Source: Arabidopsis thaliana (taxonomy: Eukaryota; Streptophyta; Magnoliopsida; Brassicales; Brassicaceae). Taken from it: a DNA stretch of 64,000 nucleotides. Position 1 is the first letter of the stretch. The number at the start of each line of letters is the position of its first letter. The stretch is taken from positions 14,545,443 to 14,609,442 of the forward strand of contig NC_003071.7 of the NCBI RefSeq assembly GCF_000001735.4, given 5' to 3'. The translations under genes were made by a program, and so were the position numbers. This document shows positions 10,473 through 26,452 of the stretch, in pieces. The notes under the pieces are model-generated. The model did not search any database, was not told the origin of the DNA, and worked only from the letters and a program-made list of their open reading frames with translations.

Positions 10473-11557
10473 TAATGATTTATGTTTATGCTTTGAATGG
10501 TGACCAACTAAAAAAAAGAAGGAGGAGGTGTATTCGTCTTCATTTCTCAAAAGTTACACTTAAAAAAAATAACATTTGCTACTTAATGATGGATCCCACA
10601 GAATTCATTTCCATCGTTTTGGGGATTATAGAACAAAAGTATTCCTATCAAATATGGGGAGAAACGATAAAGAACATACAATTAACACATTTTAATTAAA
10701 TAATAAGGATATGGTTTCAATAATATTTTTCAAGAAAACTAAATGAGTATTATATTGACAATTACCTTTTGGTAAATAACTGTAATAAGAAACTAAGAAG
10801 AATTATGTTTGAAACAATTTTAGATTCAAATAAATATTATAATATTATTTAGATTAGTATTGATGACTAGTTAATTTTCTTAAAGATACACATGATATCA
10901 AATTTTCAAATTTTAATTCAGATATAAATATTGCTATTATGTATTTAAATTAAACTTAATATTGAAAAGTGATGATCTATATAACTTCATTAAAATAATT
11001 TTTAATATCCAATTAGTATGATATAATTACTTAGATTTTTACTCCATTTCTCTATATTATATTTCCCCTTTCCTTAAATATTTATTTAATTTTTTCTCCT
11101 CTTTTTATTGTTTATGTAGTGGTGATCATCATCTCTTGAAGTTTTAGAATCATTGATGCATCACCACTCGAATTCAAATCCGCATAAGACAATATTATCA
11201 GATTATGATATCCAAATTATTTATGATTTCCAAATAAAAACTTAATAATGTATGGAGTAACATAAAATAAAAAAAATGATAGAATCATAACTAATCAAAG
11301 AATATATTTGTTTTCCGCAGCCCCTAGATTTGTTAAGTAAATAAAAAGGAAATTAGAAAATATATACTAAACTCTGTTTGTCCAAAAAATAGAAAGCAAA
11401 TATATAATATACCAAACAAATAAAAAGAAATCCCATTACATTTCCAGTATATAGGCATTTACCATATAGAAAAAATAATTAGAATAACCAAAAACAGAAT
11501 TAAAAAAAAATGTGATAATATATCCTCTTCCATACAATACAACACAGAACAAGCGAC
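10473..11557. other. intergenic, upstream region of GA2OX3
   Basis: AT-rich sequence with no supported gene. The right end forms the promoter of the gibberellin 2-oxidase gene. Confidence 0.5.
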
Positions 11558-11564
11558 TATAAAT
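11558..11564 (+). promoter_or_regulatory. TATA box of GA2OX3
   Basis: TATAAAT about 100 bp upstream of the GA2OX3 start codon. A transcription start near 11590 would leave a 5' UTR of about 70 nt. Confidence 0.55.
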
Positions 11565-11659
11565 TAGTGCTAAGAAAACACCCTTTTCACCAAATTCACT
11601 CTCTTTTCAACAATCTTTATTTTTCAAAGTTCTTGTTTAAAAGACCAAAAGAGTAGACC

Positions 11660-13240
<1,581 letters not shown>

Positions 13241-14823
13241 GCTATTATTATTTTTTGCTTCTTGTAATCAGGCCCATATAGGACATCTTTTAGGGGGGGT
13301 TTCAAAATATATGTTTATGGGTCGAATATTAATTTGGAAGCCTTCAAATTCTGTTATTAAGCCAAGTCCATTACCGAGGACGAACAAGTCGTAATCAGGA
13401 AACTGAGATAAGAAGATTGGTAAAAATATCTGGATTTTTAAGTTGTTGATTTCAGTTTTCACATCCGGAAGAGTAACAGCAAAAAAAGAAGAAGCAAGTA
13501 GCAAGCACGTCTAAAGTGTGCCCGGGTTCTATGGTTATGGCGTAACTGAATCTTATAGCTGGTCGTATTATTTAAAGCAAGCATGTAATCGTTGTGATTT
13601 ATGTTAACGAAAATTTTGACTGCTTATGAATCTTTTTTGTTTTGATTTGTGTTTAAATCACACTTAACTTTATTTTTCACAAACTAGCTAGTAGTAGAAT
13701 GAATATACCTCGCCTTGTTAAGAAAAACAATAAAGCGGCGATACTAGTAATTTTGTTTTTCGGAAATTCAATGTCACGTCAGCAAGAGTGCCATGATGTT
13801 ATTGATTTGTCAAAAATATTTGTGGAAAACAATAAATTGAATAACCTTTAATAAAAAAATATATATATATTTGTGTGGTAGGCTGTACAGTAATGTAGTG
13901 CTATGAAAAGAAAAAAACAATTGTCGGCTAATTGTTGAGTTTTATTATTGTTGGAAAAAAGTTGGGTTTTAACATGTGACATCATGAGATCACGAACACT
14001 TTTAGTAATTAGTACTTTGAATTTAAAAAGAAATCAGAAAACGTTATTCTTAAAAAAAAAAAAAAACACGGATTATCGATGCTTTCCCGTATTCCTAAAA
14101 CTAAAATATACTAACCCCTATATCTGGTAGAATTGTTGTTTAACAAAACTGCAGCAGAAAATTAGCCTTAAAAAATAGTATTATAAGAAAGTTAACCTAA
14201 CACTCCATCATTTTCTTCAAACGCTCGTCCATTCTATTATGGGTATTATTTTCTCTTTTGCAATTTTTTTTTTCTAATATTGAAATACCTAATACTATTC
14301 TTTATCCAAAAAAAAAAAACTATATTGATTCTTAATTTCATAGTACACTGTCATTTTATACAATATAAAAATATATAAATGCCCCCATACTATTTTGTAG
14401 TATTAGTTGAGAAAATAATATTTACTAAACTTGTGATTTTTTAAAAATGTTATTCTCGTAGGTAATATAATTTTGTTTGTTTAACTACATATTATCATGT
14501 AAATTTTTTTATATAAAATATAGAAAAATTACAAAATTAAATTTAAAAAAAAACGAGACATTTTTCATGTGAATCCATACAAAAAACAAGAATCCATGGA
14601 TCTGATTTGGAAATGTGTTTCCTAGCAATTAGAAATAATAATAATAATTACAGATTTGTTTCTTGATTAACAAATAGTTGTCCAACTGTGTAGCACGTGC
14701 CTGTTGGTTGATGTATGTAAGCGAGAGAGCTGTTGTTGTTCAACTCTCGCCATCCATCAGACATCTCTCTGCTTCTCTTCTTCTTCTTCTTCTTCAGCTT
14801 TGAGATCTATTCTATCTTCAAAG
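13241..14823. other. intergenic between GA2OX3 and CCP1
   Basis: 3' UTR of GA2OX3, then AT-rich sequence. A CT/TTC-rich stretch (about 14770-14800) just upstream of the CCP1 start is a typical plant 5' UTR pyrimidine patch. No separate gene is seen. Confidence 0.5.
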
Positions 14824-17253
<2,430 letters not shown>

Positions 17254-17605
17254 ATTCGATGTAATATATACATCTATGCCATCTAGAACTTGCTCATTAT
17301 TTGTATGGAAGCATCCAAATTACGGATGCTCAATGAACTTTTCTGTCTTAAATTATGAATAAATGCTCCTAGTTCCTTGGGACTCAGTTTCAGCGTATGA
17401 TATCTTTGGGGAATGTTTTTTTCAAGTTGGCTTCTTGGTCTCTGTTAAATTTGGGAGTCTCTGTTACACGGGTCGTCTTTGCTTGAAATAAAATGAGAGT
17501 ATAACAGCAATGAGACTCAAGCTCTAGTCTGATTGGTGACCAAAATTTTTGTATGCAGTAGAAAAAGTAAGGACTCAAGATGTGTTATATATAAAACAAC
17601 TGTTT
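17254..17605. other. convergent 3' flanks of CCP1 and MEE21
   Basis: About 350 bp between two stop codons on opposite strands. AATAAA-like motifs (for example AATAAA near 17358 on the plus strand) are suitable for polyadenylation. The UTRs may overlap. Confidence 0.5.
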
Positions 17606-19239
17606 TCACTCGGTTCTCTCCGGACCAGACTTTCCTTTTTTTGACCGTTTTCTTGACCTCTTTTGTGTATCGCTCCCGCCTTCTTTCTTTTCCTGGAAAC
17701 CCAAAACAAATATCGAATTTGTGTCAACACTGGAACATTTTACTTGTAAACATAATGGAGCCATGTCTCTAATGTTACCTTTTGTGCATTAGAGTTAGAA
17801 TCGGCTTTGGATTTGGATTGAGGATTCTCCTTCTTTTTCTTCATGCATGAAAGTGGGTTTGGACCCTGCAGAGTTTTGAGACAACAATGTTAGTTTCTCC
17901 TCCATTGCTACTTCATCTAAGACTAAAAACCAATGGATTCTAACAATGATACTACGATTAATTTCCCTACCTAGAAGCTACTAATTAAATACGACTAACG
18001 TTGTAAAGAGAGCTGTTCATTACCTTGGCTCTATTTCGCTTGAACTGAGGTCTATCCTTCACACCAAGTCCATTTTTTGTAGAAACTACTCGAGGCATTC
18101 CCCATTCTTCATTTGCAATTGTTGCTTCTTTTCTATTAGAAGCTATGATTTTCGCAGTCCGTTTCACCAACAACTTTTTTTCCGTATCGGTCATAGTTAA
18201 GCGCTTATTTTCAGAGTCTTTGGCACTCTGACGTTGGAAATCAGAAGGTTGATCAATCAGCAGTATGTTCCTTAGACCAAACACAAGAGGAACTATAGAC
18301 TCCTGAAAGAGGAAACAACACACATAGATTCTTTGTATTAAAAACTCTAAAACCCACACAGTAAATCCATACTCTGATACAAAAGAACTCTGCTCATCAA
18401 ACTAACCTGCTGAAGCTTTCTCCTAAACTCCGCGTCCTGAGTACCAAGGAAGAAATGCTCAGTATTTTGTACCCCTATTACCTCTGACAAACACTCGTCT
18501 GCTGTTTTTGCCTCCTCGTGCTCACATCTAAAAACTCAAATCGAAGCAAATCAATCACACAAACATCAAACAAAATTCATGTCTGGCACATAACAAAAAC
18601 CTCACTTTCTACACATTAACCTCATTATATCAGTTACACAAATCAATTTCATCATATACACTATATAAAATCCAGCTTGGAACTTAAAAACCCTCACTTT
18701 CTACACATTAAGCTCATCATATCAGTTACACAAACCTCATTTTCTGTACATTAAGCTCATCGTAGATGTAATACAATTACAAACTCAACTCCAAACCTTA
18801 TGAATCAAATTCGAAATTTCCACAATCTACTAATCAATCACACATTCAAGTAAGATAATAAGAAAAAGGGAAGCTTACGTTGCTGTATTAAGCGTCTGGG
18901 CAGCTTCGAGAGATTCCGCAAAATCTTTACCCAGTTTCTCCAACTCCGCAATCACACATCTACATAACAGCTCCAACGAAAGCATAATAAGAAATTTGGT
19001 AAATTGATATGAGCTCGTGAATGTGAAGATGCAATAAGAGATATAAACCTGGTGGTGAAGAGCTTGACGGGACCTCCGAGGAGTTCAGAGACAGCAGTGT
19101 CGGCGGGAGTGATCTCATTAGTGACAAGATGGTGGACGAAAGTGCCGTCGCAAAGGACTTTGTAGGGTTGACGGAATCCGTAACAGACCGTGAAGAATCT
19201 CACGGTTCTCCTGTTTTTCTTCTGCCTCTTCACTCTCAT
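17606..19239 (-). CDS. MEE21: Fcf1/Utp23-type PIN-domain rRNA processing protein (281 aa)
   Basis: Six exons on the minus strand: 19049-19239, 18879-18959, 18407-18527, 18024-18302, 17779-17865 and 17606-17692. The frame is continuous. The N-terminus (RRTVRFFTVCYGFRQPYKVL, then CDGTF) and the HFFLGTQDAEFRRKL motif are characteristic of Utp23, a nucleolar small-subunit processome factor needed for early 18S pre-rRNA cleavages. The PIN fold is recognisable, with D31, and the C-EHEE segment near residue 92 belongs to the zinc-binding insert of this family. The C-terminal third is Lys/Arg/Ser-rich, fitting nucleolar localisation and RNA binding. From memory this is AT2G34570, maternal effect embryo arrest 21. 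It converges on CCP1 with about 350 bp between stop codons. Confidence 0.92.
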
Positions 19240-20410
19240 CTTCTTCTCCTTCTAGTCTCTACTCTGCGATTTTTCTCAGAGCGCGAAGACGACGCTGGAA
19301 TTAGGGTTTTAGTTTTTTTTCTTGTTCGGTGGAGATAAACCGCCGATTAACTTATTAATTTGGAAATTTCGGTTTTTATTGGTTTGCTTGGTTCGTTTTG
19401 GTGATATTACCATCGTCATCAAAAAACAAATAATTGGCAAACTTACTAACCTATGTTTTCGATTTTTGTCCTAAATTTTGAATTGTTTGTAAGGTAACAA
19501 TTTCAACTGAATTATATTAATATTTTGCAAAAATGTTGGAGGCTAATAGGATTCTGCTCTCGACCTCCAACTTGAACAGTTAGCGAGAGAATCAAACAAC
19601 TTGTTTTTTTTTTTTTTATCAAACAACTTGTTAGTTGTCATGAGTCCAGTACTCTTCATCTTGCATTGTAGTCTGTTTATCATTTGAAATTCCTTTAGGA
19701 AAAACCACAAAGGCTGTTCACCAAACACAAACTAGAAAAAAAGTATGTTTATCTTTGCAGACCTTGAACACTTTTTCTTTCTCTTTATGATCACCCACAG
19801 TGCTCCAATGACAAGTTAACATTGACTAGACTAATGTGAGAAGAGTGTAAGCTGGAGACAAAATGGAAAACATGTTTTCAAAGTACAGTTTGCCAATGAG
19901 TTATTTCTTTTATTTGGTATGTAGATCCAGAATCTAACAAGTAATCAGTTATTTGTTCCTATCAAACCCTGCAATTGCGCTAGATCTAAAGAAGAAGCTA
20001 ACAAATTTGTTGTCATGTCATCATGACATGTCTTGAACTCTAGGCAGGCTTGGTACATCTGTCTTGAATTCTTTTCATGAGCTCATGTCTCTTCTTACAT
20101 GTTTTTATTTGTTGATTTTGCTATCTCTACTATGTATTTGCATAGTATTGTATTGCTTTCGTTTTGGTTCTATATATATAGAAGTAACATGTAACAATAA
20201 CATTGCAAATTTTTAATGTTTAACAAAATCATTGAAAGATCAAGAATAGAGGTACAATATCATTAAATAAGTGAAAACTTAATTATTAAGCAGCGGTATA
20301 AAGATAAAAATTTTGCCGAGTCTCATTATCGATCTGCTATGCCTTTAGGTTACTAATCTAAAATCATTGAAAGAAAAAGAAACAAACCAAAACAAATAAC
20401 TAAAAGTTGA
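19240..20410. other. intergenic upstream of MEE21
   Basis: The first part is the MEE21 promoter and 5' UTR, with an AGGGTTTTAG telo-box-like motif near 19302, typical of ribosome-biogenesis genes. The rest is AT-rich with nothing recognisable. Confidence 0.5.
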
Positions 20411-20605
20411 TCACGCAGACGCAGAAGACGTAGAGGTAGACGTAGACGCAGTAGCAGTAGCAGGCGAATCTTCCTCTCCGCCACAACATTTGAGTAATCG
20501 TTTGGCGCAATAGAAACACGCCACAAAAGCCGAGATGAGGATGAGACCAACAAACACGATGGTTAAAATGTAACCAATATTCATCATATTGCTCTTCGAA
20601 TTCAC
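20411..20605 (-). CDS. small single-pass membrane protein with Cys and Thr/Ser-rich tail (64 aa)
   Basis: Short intronless frame. Residues about 10-32 form one strongly hydrophobic segment (IGYILTIVFVGLILISAFVA) followed by CFYCAKRLLKCC, with four Cys at the membrane border that could be palmitoylated. The tail is acidic, then an Ala/Thr/Ser repeat (TATASTSTSTSSASA). The alternative start at Met7 or Met8 removes little. The biased composition and membrane topology suggest a real small protein. No family recognised. Confidence 0.5.
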   Translation of the reverse strand: MNSKSNMMNIGYILTIVFVGLILISAFVACFYCAKRLLKCCGGEEDSPATATASTSTSTSSASA

Positions 20606-21230
20606 TACACCAAAAAATTTCTTCTTTTTAACTTTGTTTCGTGACTTCTTCTTCTCCGGTATAGATTATGCTTATATACACGTCCTGTCAAACACACAAA
20701 TGACAAGTTTAACATTTGTGAAAAATACATATTTACCTTTTTCACTAAGGAACATTGGAAGTTTAACATTTTACGGTACTTTCTTGATCATCATGCCATC
20801 AAATATGTACATGTGTATTTAGTGAATCAAATCTATTAAACTATTTTTAACATTTTATTCCAAAACCGTAATATATAGGGCATCTTGCTTACATATGTGT
20901 TTCCTTTTTTAACAATTTTTTTTTTGTGAGATCCTTTTTTATTACAAATATTTATTGTCACAACTCACAATGATTATTACATTGTTTCTTTCTGTAATTT
21001 ATCTATTATTTTAGTTAATTTCTTTTTCATAATATATCTAAAGGCTGCAATTGGCTAGTGATGTAAAATGTCTTGAATACTGTATCCATTTTAATCTCTT
21101 TTTTTATAAAGATAATATCATTTAGTAATCTCATAAAAGCCTTCCCTATGTAATTCCCACAGGCCACAACCGTGCTCAATATACTTTTACATCTCTCTTC
21201 AAATGATGATTAGGAATTCAGAATCATACC
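20606..21230. other. intergenic, no gene recognised
   Basis: AT-rich spacer between two minus-strand genes: the promoter of the small membrane protein, then the 3' flank of the coiled-coil gene. Confidence 0.5.
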
Positions 21231-22198
21231 TTAATTTATGTTCTGTAGATAAATGTTCTTCTGATGACTTTCCTCGAACGTTGAGTTAAGCTGAGAAACA
21301 CAAAGATTGATAATACATAACTAAAGCATACAATGCTACAAATCACTACTTAATCCAAAACCACACACTTGACTGTGATTTTACCTCCTTGATTCGGTTT
21401 CGCAGGTTCTCGATTTGTAACCGGTTCTCTGATCTAAACCTCTCAACATTTTGCATAAACTCATTCATCTCTGAACATTTCACCTTGTAATACTTCTCCC
21501 TCTCTTCATCTAACTCTTTCAGCTCCTCAACCTCAATCTTCAGTGTCCTATTCTCCAATACCATTCAACAGAAACCAATCAAAAACATTATTATGACATC
21601 ACAACCATCATCAAACCAAGAGTCAAGAATGATTTAACCTCAATTGTTGTATATAGCTGTGGTATTTGGAGTCGAGATCATCGATGTTAGATCTGAGAAT
21701 TGTGATCTTCAGGTTTTGTGCTGCTATTTTCTGTTCTAGCATCAAACATCTGCGTTCAATGGATTGTATAGTTGCGTGCTTCGATGCTAAAATCTGTGCT
21801 TTGTTCACTTGTAGTTCTTTCTCCGCCTACTCAAACATTATAATCAAACAGAACCAGAAAACGATCAACAATTTGGATTCAGAAATTTCAAATTGAAAAA
21901 TACTGTTATAGTGATGATCGATAAATTGATGCAGAATATGATAATGATCTGTTTTTAGATAATTCTCTTGATTTCGAATTGAATTAGAGCAATAGTTCAT
22001 CAAACCAGAGATCTCGATTAGCACATGGATATAGCGATTCTCACATTTACATACTAGCGACATTGAAACTCGATGATGCAGTGGAACGAAGAGAAGCTAG
22101 GATTCTAAATTGATCGATACCTGGAGAAGATTGAGTCGTTGGTTTCTGGTGAACTCCATTTGATCGAGCCTCTCCTTGAAAGCTGAAGAAAGCGCCAT
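21231..22198 (-). CDS. coiled-coil protein of unknown function (162 aa)
   Basis: Four exons: 22121-22198, 21639-21826, 21385-21547 and 21231-21290. Junctions keep frame (TTG AG/G ACA and GAG/CTT). Almost the whole protein is predicted helical with heptads: MEFTRNQRLNLLQ, then AEKELQVNKAQILASKHATI, QKIAAQNLKITILRSNIDDLDSKYHSYIQQLR, then E/K/R-rich helices to a short polar end. There is no enzymatic motif. An acceptor at ATAG/GACACTG was chosen for exon 3 because it alone keeps the frame. The function is not recognisable; a structural or scaffold role is an inference from the coiled coil. Confidence 0.75.
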
Positions 22199-22784
22199 AG
22201 CTAGAGAGAGAGAATTTGAATTTTCAACTCTGGGAGATTGGAATAACTGAATAAGCAGAGTCAACTCAACTATTATAGGCACCGTTATTTAAGGCCCATA
22301 ACATTTAGAGTCAAATACTACTAAGCCCATTAAGTCGATTTTACAGTTTCCAAGTTCTTCGTCACTGAACTGATTTGTAGTTTTTGAGTTCTTTGTCGAT
22401 TAAACAAAAACTCAGCGTCCAAAGTTACTTGGCTACTACTACAACAAATAACCATCTGAAACTTAAAACTTCAAATACCTAAATTTGATACGGAGTAGAT
22501 TATGTATGTTTGAGTCATAGATAAGCAAAATTTGAAGGCATGGTTGATGTGTAAACAAGAAGGAAGCTATTTCGTGCTGATCAAAGAAGAGATACACAAT
22601 TCGTCCCCAAAAACAAGAACCTTACTCATATGGCTAAATCTCGTCTTGTTTCTTAATTATAACTTTGCAATAAGAACAAAAACACAAGCTTTCAATAAAA
22701 CGACCACAAATCAACCACAAATCAACTGAAATTGGCAAACTTTTACAAAAGGATAGCAAATCAACAAACAAAACTCAAGATCGA
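22199..22784. other. intergenic, no gene recognised
   Basis: Upstream flank of the coiled-coil gene, with GGCCCA and AGCCCAT motifs near 22290-22330 on the plus strand (TGGGCC/ATGGGCT on the minus strand). These are plausible promoter site II elements for the minus-strand gene. The remainder is the 3' flank of the OEP7-like gene. Confidence 0.5.
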
Positions 22785-23030
22785 TCAGACGGACTTGATC
22801 GCGGTGGTGGGATCAGGATCGGAATTATCGGGAGGATGATTAGGGATGAGAGGAGCACGAACATCGGAAGATGAGTCGACGTCTTGGTCATCAGGATCGT
22901 AATCGGGATTGAGAGATCTGTCGATGGCTTCACGGCCCGACTCCAGGCAAGGCTTACAAGCTAACTCTATCGTTATCCATCCCAAGATTATTCCGGCTAT
23001 TGCTATCACCGCGCTTGTTATCGCCGCCAT
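22785..23030 (-). CDS. small chloroplast outer-envelope protein, OEP7-like (81 aa)
   Basis: Intronless. A short N-terminal hydrophobic segment (about residues 4-22, AITSAVIAIAGIILGW) is followed by TIELACKP and then Asp-rich soluble sequence (NPDYDPDDQD). The LGW-x-x-IE-x-A-x-KP signature just after the membrane span, then a polar segment and acidic DP(D)D, is what I recall of the OEP6/OEP7 family. Those are signal-anchored proteins inserted into the chloroplast outer envelope without a cleaved transit peptide. The C-terminus (APLIPNHPPDNSDPDP) is longer than in OEP7. The assignment rests on remembered motif similarity, not a search. Confidence 0.7.
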   Translation of the reverse strand: MAAITSAVIAIAGIILGWITIELACKPCLESGREAIDRSLNPDYDPDDQDVDSSSDVRAPLIPNHPPDNSDPDPTTAIKSV

Positions 23031-23513
23031 TGAGATCTCTCTTTCTCTCTTTCTCAGATGCCTCCGACTCTGTATTCACGCATTTGCTTGACTCTTCACC
23101 ACAATTATGGAGGAGATTGAGAAAATGTCAATTATGCCCCACTGTTCTTTTGAGTATATTCTTTTTTCGTCGGCACGAATTATGACAATTTTGTTACCTA
23201 ATGATTAGTATTTTTATTGATTTATGTTCTTCTGATGTAAAATGAGTAAGTGGTGAAACCGCTATTACGATTTGTTATTATCAACTAATAATGTTCCAGA
23301 AGGTTTTTGGTTTTGTACAATGTTGTAATACGATCATTTTCTGAAGAAAAAAAGTAGTGTATGTGAATATGGAAGTTATTATCTATAGAAAATATAAATG
23401 TTCATATCATAAGAGTAAAATTCAGAGTTTTCATTTCACAAGCATTTTCCATCGAAGACAAACAGTAACAAAAAGTAAAAAAGGGTAAAACACAATCACC
23501 GTAAAAAAAGCAA
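23031..23513. other. intergenic between OEP7-like and E1-beta genes
   Basis: Promoter of the OEP7-like gene (CT-rich leader near 23036-23055) and 3' UTR of the E1-beta gene. No additional gene. Confidence 0.5.
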
Positions 23514-25402
23514 TTACTGGCAAAGTTGTTCGACGGCAGTGACGATCTGAGCTGGCTGAACAACCGTCCATTCTTCCAATGTACCGGCGTAAGGAGTTGG
23601 GACATCCTGAGAAGACAAACACATCACCGGAGCATCTAAGTAATCATGAAAGTTCTCGTTTATTGCAGCCGTCAAACTGGCTCCGATTCCTCCCGTTCTC
23701 ATACATTCCTCCACAATCAAAACCCGGTGTGTCTTCTTCACCGAGTTTCCAATTGTGTAGAGATCAAACGGCTTCAACGACCTTATGTCGATAACCTCTG
23801 GATCATACCCTTTGTTCACCAGCGTCTTTGCAGCCTGCATTACATGGTACCTGATACAAGTACTCTATTAGTTCTGTGTTGTTTCAATTTCAATGAAGAA
23901 GAGCTTTTGGTTGTGATTTAGTACCTCATCCTTGAATACGTCAGTATCGTGATGTGTTCACCGGGTCTGACCATTTCTGCTTCTTCCAGATTACATATGT
24001 ATTCTTCATCCGGAATACTCTCCTTGAGGTTATAGAGCAGAACGTGTTCAAACAGAATCACAGGATTCTCACTTCTTATCGCCGCTTTCATCAATCCTTT
24101 AGCGTTGTAAGGTGTTGAGCAAGCCACCATCTGGATCCCAGGGATTGACTGGAAGTAAGACTCGAGACGCTGGGAATGCTCGGCTCCGAGCTGCCGGCCC
24201 ACACCTCCAGGCCCACGGATAACAACCGGGATAGTGAATTGACCACCGGATGTATAGTGAAGCATACCACAGTTGTTGGAGATTTGGTTGAAGGCTAAGA
24301 GTAGAAACCCCATGTTCATACCTTCGATGACGGGTCTTAGTCCTGTCATGGCGGCTCCAATGCCCATACCGGTGAAGGCGTTTTCACAGATTGGAGTGTC
24401 CAGAACCCTGAGATCGCCAAACTTATCAGCTAGGCCTTTAGTTACTTTGTATGAGCCTCCGTAATGGCCTACATCTTCACCCATGACACATACATGTGGA
24501 TCTCTGTCCATCTCTTCTTCTAGACCTTCTTGAAGAGCCTCGAAAAGTAATAGCTCATGTCTGCACAAGTTAAATTTAGTTATGCTTATGCTGTGGCAAA
24601 AGGCATAAACCTTACATGGAAGTAGGTTTTATATCTCACAGAACATACAGAGATAAGAGCAAGAAATGTGCTACTTGGAACAATGGATGCATAAGTGAAA
24701 ATGCATACGCTTGAATTTGTAGGCTTTGAGGATGTAGATACAAATTATACGTAACCTCACATGAACTACTACTAATAAAACACAAGATTCAATCAAGCAG
24801 AAGCAGTATCATAGATCTAATGCACTATAGATGAGCAATGCCAATCACAATTAACTACCAAACTAGAGAGAACTTTTTCTTCCAATTAACAGCCATGATA
24901 ATGATCAAGAGTTCAAAATTAGTAAAATCGATGCATGAAACCATTAGCATAAGAAGTTAAGTAACAAAGGATGCAGAACATACCCAGGCTTTGATGAAGT
25001 AGAGCTCGCAGCAGTGTCCGCCTTCGTCTACAGAAATCGAAAGCCCCATCAAAGATCCATTGTAAATTCTTAATACGATATCAAAAACTAAGATTAAACA
25101 AATACCGTAACAGCATTTGGTATCAACGGCTCAGAGCGACGAGCTACGAGGCTAGAACCAAAGCTTTTACTATCAGATCCGGCAACAATGTATCTCTTGC
25201 TCCTCACTACATCAAAAACCCCATAAAAACTCCTAAGATCTTACCAAATCAAGCAATTTAATCGCCGAAACAGATCATTCCACAAATTTGAAATCGAACC
25301 TGAAAGAGAAGAGCGAGAAGGAGCAACGAGTTTGTTGGAATCGATAGAATTAAACGGCGAGAGAGCCGTTGCAGCTCCAGCTCCTTGGAGTATCGCAGAC
25401 AT
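23514..25402 (-). CDS. E1-BETA-2: plastid pyruvate dehydrogenase E1 component, beta subunit (406 aa)
   Basis: Five exons: 25300-25402, 25106-25206, 24984-25027, 23925-24560 and 23514-23850. The product is the beta half of the thiamine-diphosphate E1 that decarboxylates pyruvate in the plastid PDH complex, supplying acetyl-CoA for fatty acid synthesis. The first ~80 residues are a Ser/Ala-rich transit peptide. The mature part starts at [17 protein letters not shown] and shows [33 protein letters not shown] and [15 protein letters not shown] in the transketolase pyrimidine-binding domain. The C-terminal transketolase domain has [20 protein letters not shown] and DVPTPYA. The family is nuclear-encoded in green plants, and the transit peptide is the main difference from the mitochondrial E1-beta. 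The gene symbol is from memory. Confidence 0.95.
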
Positions 25403-26452
25403 TTTTCCGAGAAAACCAAAGAGAGAATCAAAAATCCTGACAAGAGTGTATTATTATTATGTATGCATATAAACAAAAATGTCTGCGATAGAACAGAGAA
25501 GAAGAGTGGAGAAGAGCGGAGAAATCGAAGGAAAAGCGTGATTTCGTATAACTTAAGGATTTTGATAAATCCGGTTTGTTCCGGTACGGTGAACCTAATC
25601 TGCGTATTTTTGGATTTGGTAGCTCACCTGAACCAACTAAATTGCAGTTAACTTTATCGTCTGTTTAAGATTACTAGACATGATCAAGAGCCCAAAACTG
25701 CTCGGCCCAATTAGTAATACTGTAAAGGCTTTATTATGCTCATTATTCTTTCTTTTCTTTTTCTTTTTTGCTCATAATTCTATTACCAAATTATATATTC
25801 CAAAAAATGTTTTTTCCAATACAAAATTTTGTTTGTTACCTTTATTTTTTAATGAAAGGGTTTCATTAGGTACCTTTGGTGAAAAACAAATTAAATTCAA
25901 AGACGTTCGGTTTTTAAGATAGCACCAATTGCATGTGCTCATTAGTCATTTCAATTCCATACTTTTGAGATCATATAAAGAAATGATTCTCTTTTGAAAA
26001 CCAAACATTGAATATTGGCATTTCCCACGTGGATTTAACCTTCTATGTCGGTATGTCATATGTGGGCAAACCCAAATCTGAAGTGGCCGAATCATGTTAA
26101 CTATATAAACTACTCATCAAGTGAAACACGTGGTTGATAAAACAAAAATCAACTAAATCACGCGACGACCATTATTTTATCAAATGTATATTGTGACCAA
26201 ACAAAGTGACGTTGTTTTTCATGATATCCCCCACTTTACATTTTTTTTTACAAATTACAATAAAATACTCCAAGTAAAAAATAAGAAATGAAACATCCGT
26301 TTTTGGGGTGAATACAAGTTTAACAGAGCTATAACTCAGAAAGATTTTTATCATAAGAGCTGCTTATAAACTATAAGTGTTGTTTTTTTAGAATTAAGTA
26401 TGGTTTTGAAATTTGAATGTAACTTTTAATCATAAAATTTATACTCTACCCA
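25403..26452. other. intergenic, E1-beta upstream region
   Basis: Promoter and 5' UTR of the minus-strand E1-beta gene, including GGCCCA at 25704-25709 (site II-like). AT-rich DNA then runs up to the Helitron boundary. Confidence 0.5.
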
